Positions 9,900 through 18,402 of a stretch of DNA of 64,000 bases are shown here, piece after piece. The first letter of the stretch is position 1, and every line of letters starts with the position of its first letter. Under the pieces are notes generated by a model that was given only the letters and a program-made list of their open reading frames with translations, was not told the DNA's origin and ran no database searches. The translations under genes were made by a program, and so were the position numbers. This stretch comes from Microbispora sp. H11081 (lineage in GTDB: Bacteria; Actinomycetota; Actinomycetes; Streptosporangiales; Streptosporangiaceae): assembly GCF_012999535.1 (NCBI RefSeq), contig NZ_JABBWV010000003.1, positions 537,606 through 601,605 of the forward strand, written 5' to 3'.

Positions 9900-10847
9900 G
9901 TGAGCGCTCGTATGGTCTTACGCCGGCTCGGCGGCGGCCTGCTGGTTCTGTGGCTGGTGTCGATACTCACCTTCCTGCTGGTACAGCTGATCCCCGGCGA
10001 TCCCGCCGAGGTGATCGCGGGTGAGAACGCCACGGTGGAAGAGGTCGCCCGGATCCGCACCGAACTCGGGCTGGGTCAGCCGGTGCTCGAGCAGTACCTC
10101 AACTGGTTCTCCGGCATCCTGCGCGGAGACCTGGGCGACTCGCTGTTCACCAACCGGTCCGTCGCGACGACGATCGCCGAGGCGGCGCCGCCGACCGTGG
10201 TCATCACCACGATGGCGATCCTGGTCGCGGTCGTGATCGGCGTGACGGCCGGAATCGCCGCCGGCCTCACCCAGGGAAGCTGGATCGACCGGGCAGTGTC
10301 GGCCGCGGCCACTCTCGGCATCGCGATGCCCAGCTTCTGGCTGGCGATGGTGCTGGTCTCGGTGTTCGCGCTGACCAACCCCTGGCTCCCCGCGACCGGA
10401 TACGTCGACGTCAGGAGCGGCTTCGGCGTCTGGCTCTCGCACGTCATCCTGCCGTCCACCGCGCTCGGGCTGGCCACCGCCGCCGAACTCGCCCGGCACA
10501 CCCGAGGCTGTGTCGCCGACGTGCTGACCCGCCCGTACGTGCGCACGGCACGTGCCAGGGGCGCGTCGGGCGTCTGGCTGATCCGCCGGCACATCCTGCG
10601 CAACGCGGCCATCCCCGTCGTGACCGTGCTCGGCCTGCAGACCGGCCGGCTCCTGGGCGGAGCCATCGTGGTGGAGGCGGTGTTCGGCATCTCCGGGCTC
10701 GGCTCCCTGGCCATCAACTCGGTGCTGCAGCGGGACTACCCGATGATCCAGGGCTACGTCCTGTTCAGCGCCGTCGTCGTGGTGGCGATCAACCTCATCG
10801 TGGATCTGGCCTACGGCTGGATCAATCCGAAAGTGCGCACCGCATGA
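9900..10847 (+). CDS. Peptide/nickel-type ABC transporter permease (DppB family)
   Basis: First inner-membrane permease of a peptide-class ABC importer, about 315 aa. The start is taken at the GTG with GGAGG five bases upstream; the ATG at 9912 is too far from that site. N-terminal LTFLLVQLIPGDPAEVIAGE is the DppB signature, six hydrophobic segments follow, and the cytoplasmic EAA-type loop is RTARARGASGVWLIRRHIL. It overlaps the DppC-type gene by four bases (ATGA). The operon goes on into catabolic genes, so the cargo is probably an organic acid or amide rather than a peptide (inference). Confidence 0.9.
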   Translation: MSARMVLRRLGGGLLVLWLVSILTFLLVQLIPGDPAEVIAGENATVEEVARIRTELGLGQPVLEQYLNWFSGILRGDLGDSLFTNRSVATTIAEAAPPTVVITTMAILVAVVIGVTAGIAAGLTQGSWIDRAVSAAATLGIAMPSFWLAMVLVSVFALTNPWLPATGYVDVRSGFGVWLSHVILPSTALGLATAAELARHTRGCVADVLTRPYVRTARARGASGVWLIRRHILRNAAIPVVTVLGLQTGRLLGGAIVVEAVFGISGLGSLAINSVLQRDYPMIQGYVLFSAVVVVAINLIVDLAYGWINPKVRTA

Positions 10848-11713
10848 CCACGGCCACCATCAGCACCACCGTCAGCAAACGCCCGCGCCACGTCGCCAGG
10901 TCGCTCCTGCGCCGCCCGGCCAGCGCGGCCGCCATCGGGTTCGTCGCCCTCCTCGTCTTCCTGGCCATCGCGGGCCCGCTCGTCTCCCCGCACGACCCCG
11001 AGACCCAGGACCTCGGCAACAGGTTCGCCGGGCTCAGCTCGACCCACCTGCTGGGCACCGACGAGTTCGGCCGCGACGTCGCCAGCCGCATCATCCAGGC
11101 CACCCGCATCGCCATCGTCGCCCCGCTCATCGCGGTGGGCGTCGGGCTGCTCATCGGCCTGCCGCTCGGGCTGTGGGCCGGTCTGCGCCGGGGCGCGGTG
11201 GACGCGATCGCCGGCCGGCTGGCCGACACGATCCTGAGCCTGCCCGCCCTCGTCGGGGCGCTGGCCATCGTCGCGGTGCTCGGCCCCGGGCTGGTCAACG
11301 CCATGCTCGCCGTCGGCATCATCTTCTCGCCCGGACTGTTCCGCGTCGTACGCGGCGCGACGCTCTCGGTCGCGGAGGAGACCTTCGTCGACTCGGCCGA
11401 GGCGATCGGCTCGTCCACCCGGCGGACTCTCTGGGTGCACATCCTGCCCAACATCGCCGCTCCGCTGCTGGTCCAGGTCACGATCCTCATGGGCGTCGCG
11501 CTGCTGGCCGAGGCCAGCCTGAGCTTCATCGGCCTCGGGGTGCAGCCGCCCGACGCGAGCTGGGGATCGATGCTCAAGTCCGCGTACAACAACCAGTTCG
11601 AATCCCCCTTCTCGGTGGTGCCGTCCGGGATCGCGATGGTGCTGACCGTTCTCGCGTTCAACACGATCGGTGACTCCATCCGCGATGCGGTCGGACTCAG
11701 GAGGCGTACATGA
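10844..11713 (+). CDS. Peptide/nickel-type ABC transporter permease (DppC family)
   Basis: Second permease, 289 aa. The cytoplasmic N-terminus is followed by a first membrane helix (IGFVALLVFLAIAGPLV), the periplasmic HLLGTDEFGRDVASRII block typical of DppC, and the EAA loop VDSAEAIGSSTRRTLWVHIL. C-terminal SLSFIGLGVQPPDASWGSML is also a hallmark. Coupled by overlaps to the permease before it and the ATPase after it, so the importer is made stoichiometrically. Confidence 0.92.
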   Translation: MTTATISTTVSKRPRHVARSLLRRPASAAAIGFVALLVFLAIAGPLVSPHDPETQDLGNRFAGLSSTHLLGTDEFGRDVASRIIQATRIAIVAPLIAVGVGLLIGLPLGLWAGLRRGAVDAIAGRLADTILSLPALVGALAIVAVLGPGLVNAMLAVGIIFSPGLFRVVRGATLSVAEETFVDSAEAIGSSTRRTLWVHILPNIAAPLLVQVTILMGVALLAEASLSFIGLGVQPPDASWGSMLKSAYNNQFESPFSVVPSGIAMVLTVLAFNTIGDSIRDAVGLRRRT

Positions 11714-12729
11714 CCACCGGACAGGGACAGCCGGTCGGCGAGCCGTTGCTGGCCGTGGAGGGTCTCACCATCGACCTGCCGGGACGGCAACCCGGGCTGG
11801 TCCAGGACGTCACGTTCGAGGTGCGCAAGGGCCGCGCGGTCGCGCTGATCGGCGAGTCCGGCTGCGGCAAGACGCTGACCTCCATGGCGGTGCTCGGCCT
11901 GCTGCCCCCCGCCGTCAGGGTCTCCGCGGGCGCGATCCGCTTCGACGGCGTCGACCTGCTCCGCTGCTCCGCCCGTCAGCTCCGCCAGATCCGCGGCGGG
12001 CCGGTCGGCATGGTGTTCCAGGAACCGATGAGCAGCCTCAACCCCACGATGACGGTCGGCGACCAGATCGCCGAGGTGCGGCGGCTGCACCTGAAGGAGC
12101 GGCGCTCGGTGGCGCTCAGGCAGGCCCGTGAGCTGCTGACCCGGGTCGGCATCCCGAACGCCGACCGCCGGCTCCGGTCCTACCCGCACGAGCTGAGCGG
12201 CGGCATGCAGCAGCGGGTCATGATCGCGGCGGCCATCGCCTGCGAGCCGAAGCTGCTGATCGCCGACGAGCCGACCACCGCCCTCGACGTCACGATCCAG
12301 GCGGAGATCCTCGAACTCCTGCGGGACCTGCGCGACAGCCTCGAACTGGCCGTGCTCCTGGTGACGCACGACCTCGGGGTGGTCGCGGACTTCTGCGACG
12401 ACGTGGTCGTCATGTACGCGGGTCACATCGCCGAGCGCACCTCCGTAGACGAGCTGTTCTACCGGCCGCGACACCCCTACTCCAGCGCGCTGCTGGCCTC
12501 CGTGCCGCAGTCCGGCCGGGCGAGGACCAAGCTGAACGTGATCGCGGGCCGTGTCCCCTCGGCGGGGCAGTTCCCGGGCGGCTGCCGGTTCGAGCCCCGC
12601 TGCGAGCACAGCGTCGAGTCCGTCTGCCGGCTGCCGCAGGCCGACACGGCCGTCGACGACGGCCACCGCACCCGGTGCGGACGCGTCGCCTCCGGCGACC
12701 TGATTCTCGAGGGGGCCGTCCGTGGCTGA
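11710..12729 (+). CDS. Peptide-type ABC transporter ATP-binding protein (DppD family)
   Basis: ATPase subunit, 339 aa: Walker A GESGCGKT, signature LSGGMQQR, Walker B LLIADEPTTALDV, and the C-terminal oligopeptide-transporter extension with GCRFEPRCEHSVESVC, a Cys-rich motif seen in DppD/OppD proteins and often binding an Fe-S cluster. Start ATG overlaps the permease stop. Works with the DppF-type ATPase that overlaps its 3' end. Confidence 0.93.
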   Translation: MTTGQGQPVGEPLLAVEGLTIDLPGRQPGLVQDVTFEVRKGRAVALIGESGCGKTLTSMAVLGLLPPAVRVSAGAIRFDGVDLLRCSARQLRQIRGGPVGMVFQEPMSSLNPTMTVGDQIAEVRRLHLKERRSVALRQARELLTRVGIPNADRRLRSYPHELSGGMQQRVMIAAAIACEPKLLIADEPTTALDVTIQAEILELLRDLRDSLELAVLLVTHDLGVVADFCDDVVVMYAGHIAERTSVDELFYRPRHPYSSALLASVPQSGRARTKLNVIAGRVPSAGQFPGGCRFEPRCEHSVESVCRLPQADTAVDDGHRTRCGRVASGDLILEGAVRG

Positions 12730-13762
12730 GGACCGTGTGGTCGTGCGGGTGCGCGGCCTGACCAAGTCGTTCCCGCTGCGCCGCACCATGCTGGGCCGGC
12801 CGCTCGAGAGCGTGCGCGCCGTCGACGGAGTCGACCTCGACGTGCTCGCCGGCCAGACGGTCGGCATCGTCGGGGAGTCGGGCTCGGGCAAGACCACGGT
12901 GGGCCGTCTGATGTCCCGGCTGCTCAAGCCGGACCAGGGCACGATCGAGGTGGAGGGCAAGGACGTCAGCCGGGCGCGCGGCCGCGAGCTGAAGGAGATG
13001 CGCGGCCGGCTCCAGGTCATCTTCCAGGACCCGTACGGCGCGCTCGACCCCACCAAGACCATCGGCCACGCCATCGCGGAGCCGCTCCTGGTCCACGGCA
13101 GGATCGGCCGGGGCGAGATGCGGGAGCGGGCGGCCCAGTTGCTCGCCCGGGTCACGCTCGACCCCGCGCTCGTCGACAGGTATCCGGACGAGCTGTCCGG
13201 CGGGCAGCGGCAGCGGGTCTGCATCGCCCGCGCGCTGGCGCTCTCGCCGAGCGTGCTCGTCGCCGACGAGCCGACCTCCGCGCTGGACCTGTCCACACGT
13301 TCGGAGATCCTCAACCTGCTGCTGTCGATCCAGCAGGACACCGGGCAGGCGGTGGTGCTGGTGTCCCACGACTTCGCCACCGTACGGCACCTGTCGCACC
13401 GCATCGCGGTGATGTACCTGGGCCGGATCGTCGAGGAGGGCACCGCCGAGCAGATCGCGGAGGACCCCCGGCATCCGTACACCAAGGCGTTGCTGTCGGC
13501 CGTGCCCGTGCCGGACCCGGACGCGCAGCGGTCGCGCCGCCGCATCGTGCTGCGGGGCGACCTGCCCGACCCGGCGAACCCGCCGTCGGGATGCCGCTTC
13601 CGCACCCGCTGCCCGCTCGCCACGGACGAGTGCGCGCACGTGGATCCGCCGCTGCTGCGGATCAGCGCGGAGCACAAGGTGGCGTGCGTGCTGCACAGGC
13701 CGGCGGACGACCCGCCTCCCGCGGCGCGCGTCATCGAGGAGAGCAGGGAGGCGGCGAGATGA
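12722..13762 (+). CDS. Peptide-type ABC transporter ATP-binding protein (DppF family)
   Basis: Second ATPase, 346 aa, from GTG at 12722 inside the end of the DppD-type gene. Walker A GESGSGKTT, signature LSGGQRQR, Walker B VLVADEPTSALDL, and the C-terminal block GCRFRTRCPLATDEC. Completes a BCDF transporter; the matching substrate-binding lipoprotein is not next to it but 6 kb downstream at 19969. Confidence 0.93.
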   Translation: MAEDRVVVRVRGLTKSFPLRRTMLGRPLESVRAVDGVDLDVLAGQTVGIVGESGSGKTTVGRLMSRLLKPDQGTIEVEGKDVSRARGRELKEMRGRLQVIFQDPYGALDPTKTIGHAIAEPLLVHGRIGRGEMRERAAQLLARVTLDPALVDRYPDELSGGQRQRVCIARALALSPSVLVADEPTSALDLSTRSEILNLLLSIQQDTGQAVVLVSHDFATVRHLSHRIAVMYLGRIVEEGTAEQIAEDPRHPYTKALLSAVPVPDPDAQRSRRRIVLRGDLPDPANPPSGCRFRTRCPLATDECAHVDPPLLRISAEHKVACVLHRPADDPPPAARVIEESREAAR

Positions 13763-16092
13763 GCGACCGTGGACGGGCCGCCGGGGTGCTCGACGGGGTC
13801 AGGGTCGTCGACTTCGGCCACCACGTCGCCGGCCCGCTGGCCGCGCTGATGCTCGCCGACCAGGGCGCCGACGTGATCCACGTCGATCGGCCCGGCAGCG
13901 TGCCCGCCGCCGACGACGCGTTCTTCAACCGGGGCAAGCGGCGCATCGCGCTCGACCTGAAGACCGAGGCGGACCTGGCCGTCGCCCGCGACCTCGTCCG
14001 GCGGGCCGACGTCCTCGTCGAGAACTTCCGTCCCGGGGTGATGGACCGGCTCGGGCTCGGCTGGGAGGAGACGCGGGCCGCCAACCCGCGGCTCGTCTAC
14101 TGCTCGATGCCCGGCTTCTCCGCCGACGACCCCCGGGCCGGCGTCCCCGGCTGGGAGGGCGTCATCGCGGCGGCCACCGGCAACTGCCGGATCCGGCCCG
14201 GCTACGTGCCGGACGGCTGGGACGAGACCCGGCCGACCTACACGGCGATCCCCGTCGCGTCCAACTTCGCCGCGTTCTGCGGCGCCTTCGCGATCGTGGC
14301 GGCCCTGACCGCCCGGCACCGCAGCGGGCGCGGCGACCGCGTCGAGGTCCCCCTGTTCGACGCGATGTTCGAGGCCATCGGCGGGAGCGGCGCCTACCCG
14401 GTCGCGCGCGGGCTGCCGCCGGAGCGCGCGATCAGCGCCAACGGCAGCGGCACCTACCGCTGCGCGGACGGCCGCCACGTGCAGTTCAACCCGATCGGCG
14501 CGACGACCCGGTTCCTGACCTGGTTCCTCGACGCGGCCGGGGCGACGGCGTGGGCGGGCGAAGGGCTGACCGACCGCGCCCGCATGGATCGCGAGCCGGA
14601 GCTGCGGCGGGTGCTGCACGAGCGGCTGACCGCCTTGTTCGCCACCCGGCCCGCCCGGGAGTGGGAGGAGCTGGCCAACGCGGCCGGCGTGCCGCTCGCG
14701 GCGGTCAGGACCACCGCCGAGTGGCTCGACGAGCCGCATGCCCGTGCGTCCGGGCAGGTCGTCGTGCTCGACGATCCGCTGCTCGGCGAGGTGGCGATGC
14801 CCGGCTCCGCCGTGTGGCTGTCGGCGGCCCCAGAGCCGCCCGCCAGTCCGCGGCGCCTGCCGGACGCGGACCGCGCCGAGATCCTCGCGGAACTCGGCGC
14901 GAGTCCCGCCGGGCCGCCGGAGGCCGCGGGCGATCCGGCCGCCGCGCTTCCGTACGCCGGCCTCAGGGTCGTTGACCTGACCCAGATCCTGGCCGGGCCG
15001 AGCGCGGGGCGGATGCTGGTCGAGTTCGGCGCAGACGTCGTGAAGATCAACGTGCCGCAGCGGCGCGTCGGCGCGCACGGCTTCGTCAACCGCGGCAAGC
15101 GGACGGTCCTCCTGGACGTGAAGACCGGCGAGGGCCAGCGGCTCCTGTGGCGGCTCCTCGCCGACGCGGACGTCCTGACCTGCAACTTCCCCGAACGGAC
15201 CGCAGAACGCTACGGGCTCGGGTACGAGCACGTACGGGCCCGCCGCCCGGACATCGTCTACGTGTCGGTCACCTGCTACGGATCCGGCGGGCCGTGGGCG
15301 GGCCGCCGCGGATACGAGACCCAGGGACAGGCCGCGACCGGGATCATGAGCCGCACGGGCGGCGAGGGCGCGCCGGCCGTGCTCGGCCCCTACAACCTGC
15401 TCGACTACGGCACCGGCGTCATGGCCGCATTCGCCACCGCGCTGGCCCTTCACCACCGGGAGCTGACCGGCGCGGGCCAGCACGTACGCGCCTCGCTCAC
15501 CCAGACGGGCACCTACCAGCAGGCGAGATACGCGCTGCGTCCCGCCGCGGACGGCCCCGCCGAGCCGCAGGGGCCCACGGCGCTCGGGACCGGCGCGTGG
15601 CACCGGTTCTACCGGGCCGCCGACGGATGGTTCTTCCTCGGGGCGTCCCCGGACCTGCTGCCGGTTCTCCGCGAGGTCCCCGGCCTGGAGGCGCTGTCCG
15701 GCGTCGACGGATCGGACGAGGCCGCGGTGGCCGAGGTCCTAGAGACCGCGTTCCGCACCGCCACGGCCGGCGAGTGGACCGCGCGCCTCACCGCGGCGGA
15801 CGTGGGCGCGCACCCGGTCACGCCGCTCGCGGAACTGATGAGCGACCCGCGCGTCCACGCGCGCGGGCTCGCGGTCACCCAGGTCTCCGAGGAGGCCGGT
15901 GAGGTGGTGATGCCCGGCATCGCCATCCGGGTGCACGGCAACCCGCCCCGCCTGGGCCATCCGGTACGCAGGCCGGGCGCCGACGCCCACGACGTGCTGC
16001 GCGAGATCGGGCTCTCCGACTCGGCCGACACCCTGGAGCGGGCCTGGGTGCTCCAGACGACCGCGTTGCCCGCCGGCTGGGACCACTTCTGA
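13759..16092 (+). CDS. Fused two-domain CoA-transferase, family III (CaiB/BaiF)
   Basis: 777-residue protein made of two family III CoA-transferase domains in tandem: about residues 8-375 (VLDGVRVVDFGHHVAGPLAA) and 395-775 (YAGLRVVDLTQILAGPSAG). Most members are about 400 aa single-domain proteins acting as interlocked dimers; the fusion would give a pseudo-dimer in one chain. The catalytic Asp of formyl-CoA transferase (D169, in the GYDxxxQAxxG context) aligns with Glu in both halves: GWEGVIAAATG in the first and GYETQGQAATG in the second. Start ATG overlaps the DppF-type stop, so it is part of the importer operon; it would activate the imported acid by CoA transfer (inference). Confidence 0.88.
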   Translation: MSDRGRAAGVLDGVRVVDFGHHVAGPLAALMLADQGADVIHVDRPGSVPAADDAFFNRGKRRIALDLKTEADLAVARDLVRRADVLVENFRPGVMDRLGLGWEETRAANPRLVYCSMPGFSADDPRAGVPGWEGVIAAATGNCRIRPGYVPDGWDETRPTYTAIPVASNFAAFCGAFAIVAALTARHRSGRGDRVEVPLFDAMFEAIGGSGAYPVARGLPPERAISANGSGTYRCADGRHVQFNPIGATTRFLTWFLDAAGATAWAGEGLTDRARMDREPELRRVLHERLTALFATRPAREWEELANAAGVPLAAVRTTAEWLDEPHARASGQVVVLDDPLLGEVAMPGSAVWLSAAPEPPASPRRLPDADRAEILAELGASPAGPPEAAGDPAAALPYAGLRVVDLTQILAGPSAGRMLVEFGADVVKINVPQRRVGAHGFVNRGKRTVLLDVKTGEGQRLLWRLLADADVLTCNFPERTAERYGLGYEHVRARRPDIVYVSVTCYGSGGPWAGRRGYETQGQAATGIMSRTGGEGAPAVLGPYNLLDYGTGVMAAFATALALHHRELTGAGQHVRASLTQTGTYQQARYALRPAADGPAEPQGPTALGTGAWHRFYRAADGWFFLGASPDLLPVLREVPGLEALSGVDGSDEAAVAEVLETAFRTATAGEWTARLTAADVGAHPVTPLAELMSDPRVHARGLAVTQVSEEAGEVVMPGIAIRVHGNPPRLGHPVRRPGADAHDVLREIGLSDSADTLERAWVLQTTALPAGWDHF

Positions 16093-16117
16093 CCCCCGGC
16101 ACCGACATGGAGGATTG

Positions 16118-17362
16118 ATGGACGACTCGACGACCCCGTACGACCTGGTCATCAGGGGCGGGCGGGTCCTCGACCCGGGGCAGGGACTGGACGGCGTCAT
16201 GGACGTCGCCGTCTCCGGCGGCCGGATCGCCGCGATCGGGAACGACATCGCGGCGGACTCGGCCCGCCGGGTGATCGACGCGAGCGGCGCGGGACGGTAC
16301 GTCGTCCCCGGGCTGATCGACATCCACACGCACGTGGCGCACGGGGCGATCACCCCGGGCGTCGGCATGGAAGGCTGCGACCCGGACGTCATCGGCGTCG
16401 GCTCCGGCGTCACCACTCTGGTTGACGCGGGATCGGTCGGGGTGGCGAACATCGGGGTGTTCTCCGCCTACATCCAGCCGAGAGCCAGGACGCGGGTCAT
16501 CCCCTTCCTGAACATCGGCAGCTACGCCCACACCATGCCCACCCTGGTCGACGTCAACGACCTTGACGAGATCGACCCCGTCGCGATCGCGAAATGCGTC
16601 GCCGCCAACCCCGGGCTGGTCAAGGGCATCAAGCTGCGGCTGGTCGGGCCGCTGATCGCGGAACACGGCAAGCAGATCGTCCTCGCGTCGAAGGAGGTGG
16701 CCAGGGAGCACGGGCTGCCCCTCATGGTGCACATCGGCGACCTGTCCGCGCGGCGCCGCCCCGACCCGCACCTGCTCGCGCCGGCCACCGCCTTCGCGAT
16801 CGAACAGCTCGACCCCGGGGACATCCTCACCCACCTGTGCACACCCAACCACGGTGGCGTGATGGACGCGGCGGACCGGTTGATGCCGGGACTGCTGGCC
16901 GCCAGGGACCGCGGGGTCGTCCTCGACTCGGCCCTGGGCAGAGGGAACTTCGGCTACCGGGTCGCGCGGCGGCAACGCGAGCTCGGCCTGGCCCCCGACA
17001 CGATCAGCAGCGACCTGACCGCGGCCGGGCAGACCTTCCACTCCCTGCTGGAGTGCATGGCCAAGTTCATGGCCGTGGGATACAGCCTGCCCGAGGTGAT
17101 CTCGATGACCACCGCGAACGCGGCCAGGGCGATCGGCGTGGAGCACGAGCTGGGCGCGATCGCGGTCGGCAGGGAGGCCGACCTGACGGTGATCGACCTG
17201 GTCGAGGGCGACTTCGAGTTCGTCGACACGAAACAGGAGGTCTTCCACGGCGGCTACGGGCTGCGGCCCGTCCAGACCGTGCGGGCCGGCGCGCTGGTCC
17301 CGCCGGTGTGGGGAACCCACCCGTGGGGCTGGCTGCCCGCGCCGCGATCGGCGTCGTCGTGA
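16118..17362 (+). CDS. Amidohydrolase-superfamily metallohydrolase (dihydroorotase/deacetylase-like)
   Basis: Cytosolic metal-dependent hydrolase, about 414 aa. HxH metal ligands at H70/H72 (GLIDIHTHV), a Lys in GIKLRL that suits the carbamylated bridging residue, His in MVHIGD, His in THLCTPNHGG, and the C-terminal catalytic Asp in SSDLTA. N- and C-terminal beta-sandwich segments (YDLVIRGGRVLDP; GREADLTVIDL) fit the dihydroorotase/N-acyl-amino-acid deacetylase branch. Start: ATG at 16118 with GGAGG at 16109-16113; a TTG at 16115 is also possible. Follows the fused CoA-transferase by 25 bases. Substrate unknown, probably a cyclic or acyl amide. Confidence 0.82.
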   Translation: MDDSTTPYDLVIRGGRVLDPGQGLDGVMDVAVSGGRIAAIGNDIAADSARRVIDASGAGRYVVPGLIDIHTHVAHGAITPGVGMEGCDPDVIGVGSGVTTLVDAGSVGVANIGVFSAYIQPRARTRVIPFLNIGSYAHTMPTLVDVNDLDEIDPVAIAKCVAANPGLVKGIKLRLVGPLIAEHGKQIVLASKEVAREHGLPLMVHIGDLSARRRPDPHLLAPATAFAIEQLDPGDILTHLCTPNHGGVMDAADRLMPGLLAARDRGVVLDSALGRGNFGYRVARRQRELGLAPDTISSDLTAAGQTFHSLLECMAKFMAVGYSLPEVISMTTANAARAIGVEHELGAIAVGREADLTVIDLVEGDFEFVDTKQEVFHGGYGLRPVQTVRAGALVPPVWGTHPWGWLPAPRSASS

Positions 17363-18402
17363 CGAGGGTCAGGCGTGGCGGGTTCGAGGCCGTCGGAGAC
17401 TGGGAGCGGCTGCCCGGCGATCTGCGTCACGACGACGTGACGGCGGTCGACGTCGACGCCGACGACCGCGTCTACCTGTTCACCCGCTTCGACGGCCAGG
17501 TCATCGTGTACGAGCGGGACGGCACGTTCGTACGGTCCTGGGGGAAGGGCCTGTTCACCACGCCGCACGGCCTGACCGTCGGCCCGGACGGCGCCGTCTA
17601 CTGCGTGGACGCGGGCGACCACACCGTGCGCAAGTTCACCCCCGAGGGCGAGCTGCTGATGACGCTGGGCACGCCCGGGGTGCCCTCGGACACCGGGTTC
17701 GTGTCCGGGCGCCCGGTGCGCGTGCACAGCGTCGAGGGGGTCGGGTACGCCGGGCCGCCGTTCAACCGGTGCACCAATCTGGCCGTCGCGCCGGACGGCG
17801 ACCTCTACGTGACCGACGGGTACGGAAACTGCCGCGTGCACAGGTTCTCCGCCGCCGGCGACCTGATCGGCTCCTGGGGCGAACCCGGCACCGGCCCCGG
17901 GCAGTTCCACCTCCCGCACTCCCTGGACATCGCCGCGGACGGCCGGGTGTTCGTCGCGGACAGGGAGAACGACCGGATCCAGATCTTCACTCCCGACGGA
18001 CGGTTCATCGAGGAGTGGACCGACATCAGGCGGCCCTGCGACCTCACCATCGCCCCCGACGGCACGGTGTACGTCGTCGAGCTGTGGCGGCCCCGCGGCA
18101 AGCGTTCCTTCGTGCACGGAGAGGCGCTCGCCGACCAGCCCGCCCGGCTGTCGGTGCTCGACCCGCACGGCGCGGTGATCGAGCGGTGGGGCGACTCCAC
18201 GACCGACCGCGAGGCGGTGGGCAACTTCATCGCCCCGCACGGGATCGCGCTGGACTCCCACGGCGACCTGTACGTCGCGGAGGTCACCTACAGCTTCGCC
18301 ATCAGGCCCGGCTGGGTCGCGCCGTCATGTGGCGGACACCAGCTCCAGAAGTTCCTGCGCGCCGGCGCGGGAGACGAGACCTCGACCAGGAGACGCGTAT
18401 GA
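17359..18402 (+). CDS. NHL-repeat beta-propeller protein, peptidyl-amidoglycolate lyase-like
   Basis: 347-residue six-bladed propeller. Repeats of the NHL type are visible, for example TPHGLTVGPDGAVYCVD, CTNLAVAPDGDLYVTDGYG, LPHSLDIAADGRVFVAD and APHGIALDSHGDLYVAE. The order resembles the peptidyl-alpha-hydroxyglycine alpha-amidating lyase (PAL) branch, in which a zinc-bound propeller splits a hydroxyglycine; VTDGYGNCRVHRF matches the PAL-type blade. No signal peptide is present, so it is cytosolic, unlike most NHL enzymes of actinomycetes. GTG start overlaps the amidohydrolase stop (GTGA). An enzyme acting on the amidohydrolase product or substrate is plausible but not shown. Confidence 0.75.
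   Translation: MTRVRRGGFEAVGDWERLPGDLRHDDVTAVDVDADDRVYLFTRFDGQVIVYERDGTFVRSWGKGLFTTPHGLTVGPDGAVYCVDAGDHTVRKFTPEGELLMTLGTPGVPSDTGFVSGRPVRVHSVEGVGYAGPPFNRCTNLAVAPDGDLYVTDGYGNCRVHRFSAAGDLIGSWGEPGTGPGQFHLPHSLDIAADGRVFVADRENDRIQIFTPDGRFIEEWTDIRRPCDLTIAPDGTVYVVELWRPRGKRSFVHGEALADQPARLSVLDPHGAVIERWGDSTTDREAVGNFIAPHGIALDSHGDLYVAEVTYSFAIRPGWVAPSCGGHQLQKFLRAGAGDETSTRRRV

Noticed and set aside
10822..15603. 1593-codon minus-strand open frame across the ABC/CoA-transferase operon
   Set aside because: No domain, low-complexity composition, wholly antisense to five well-supported genes with overlapping starts.
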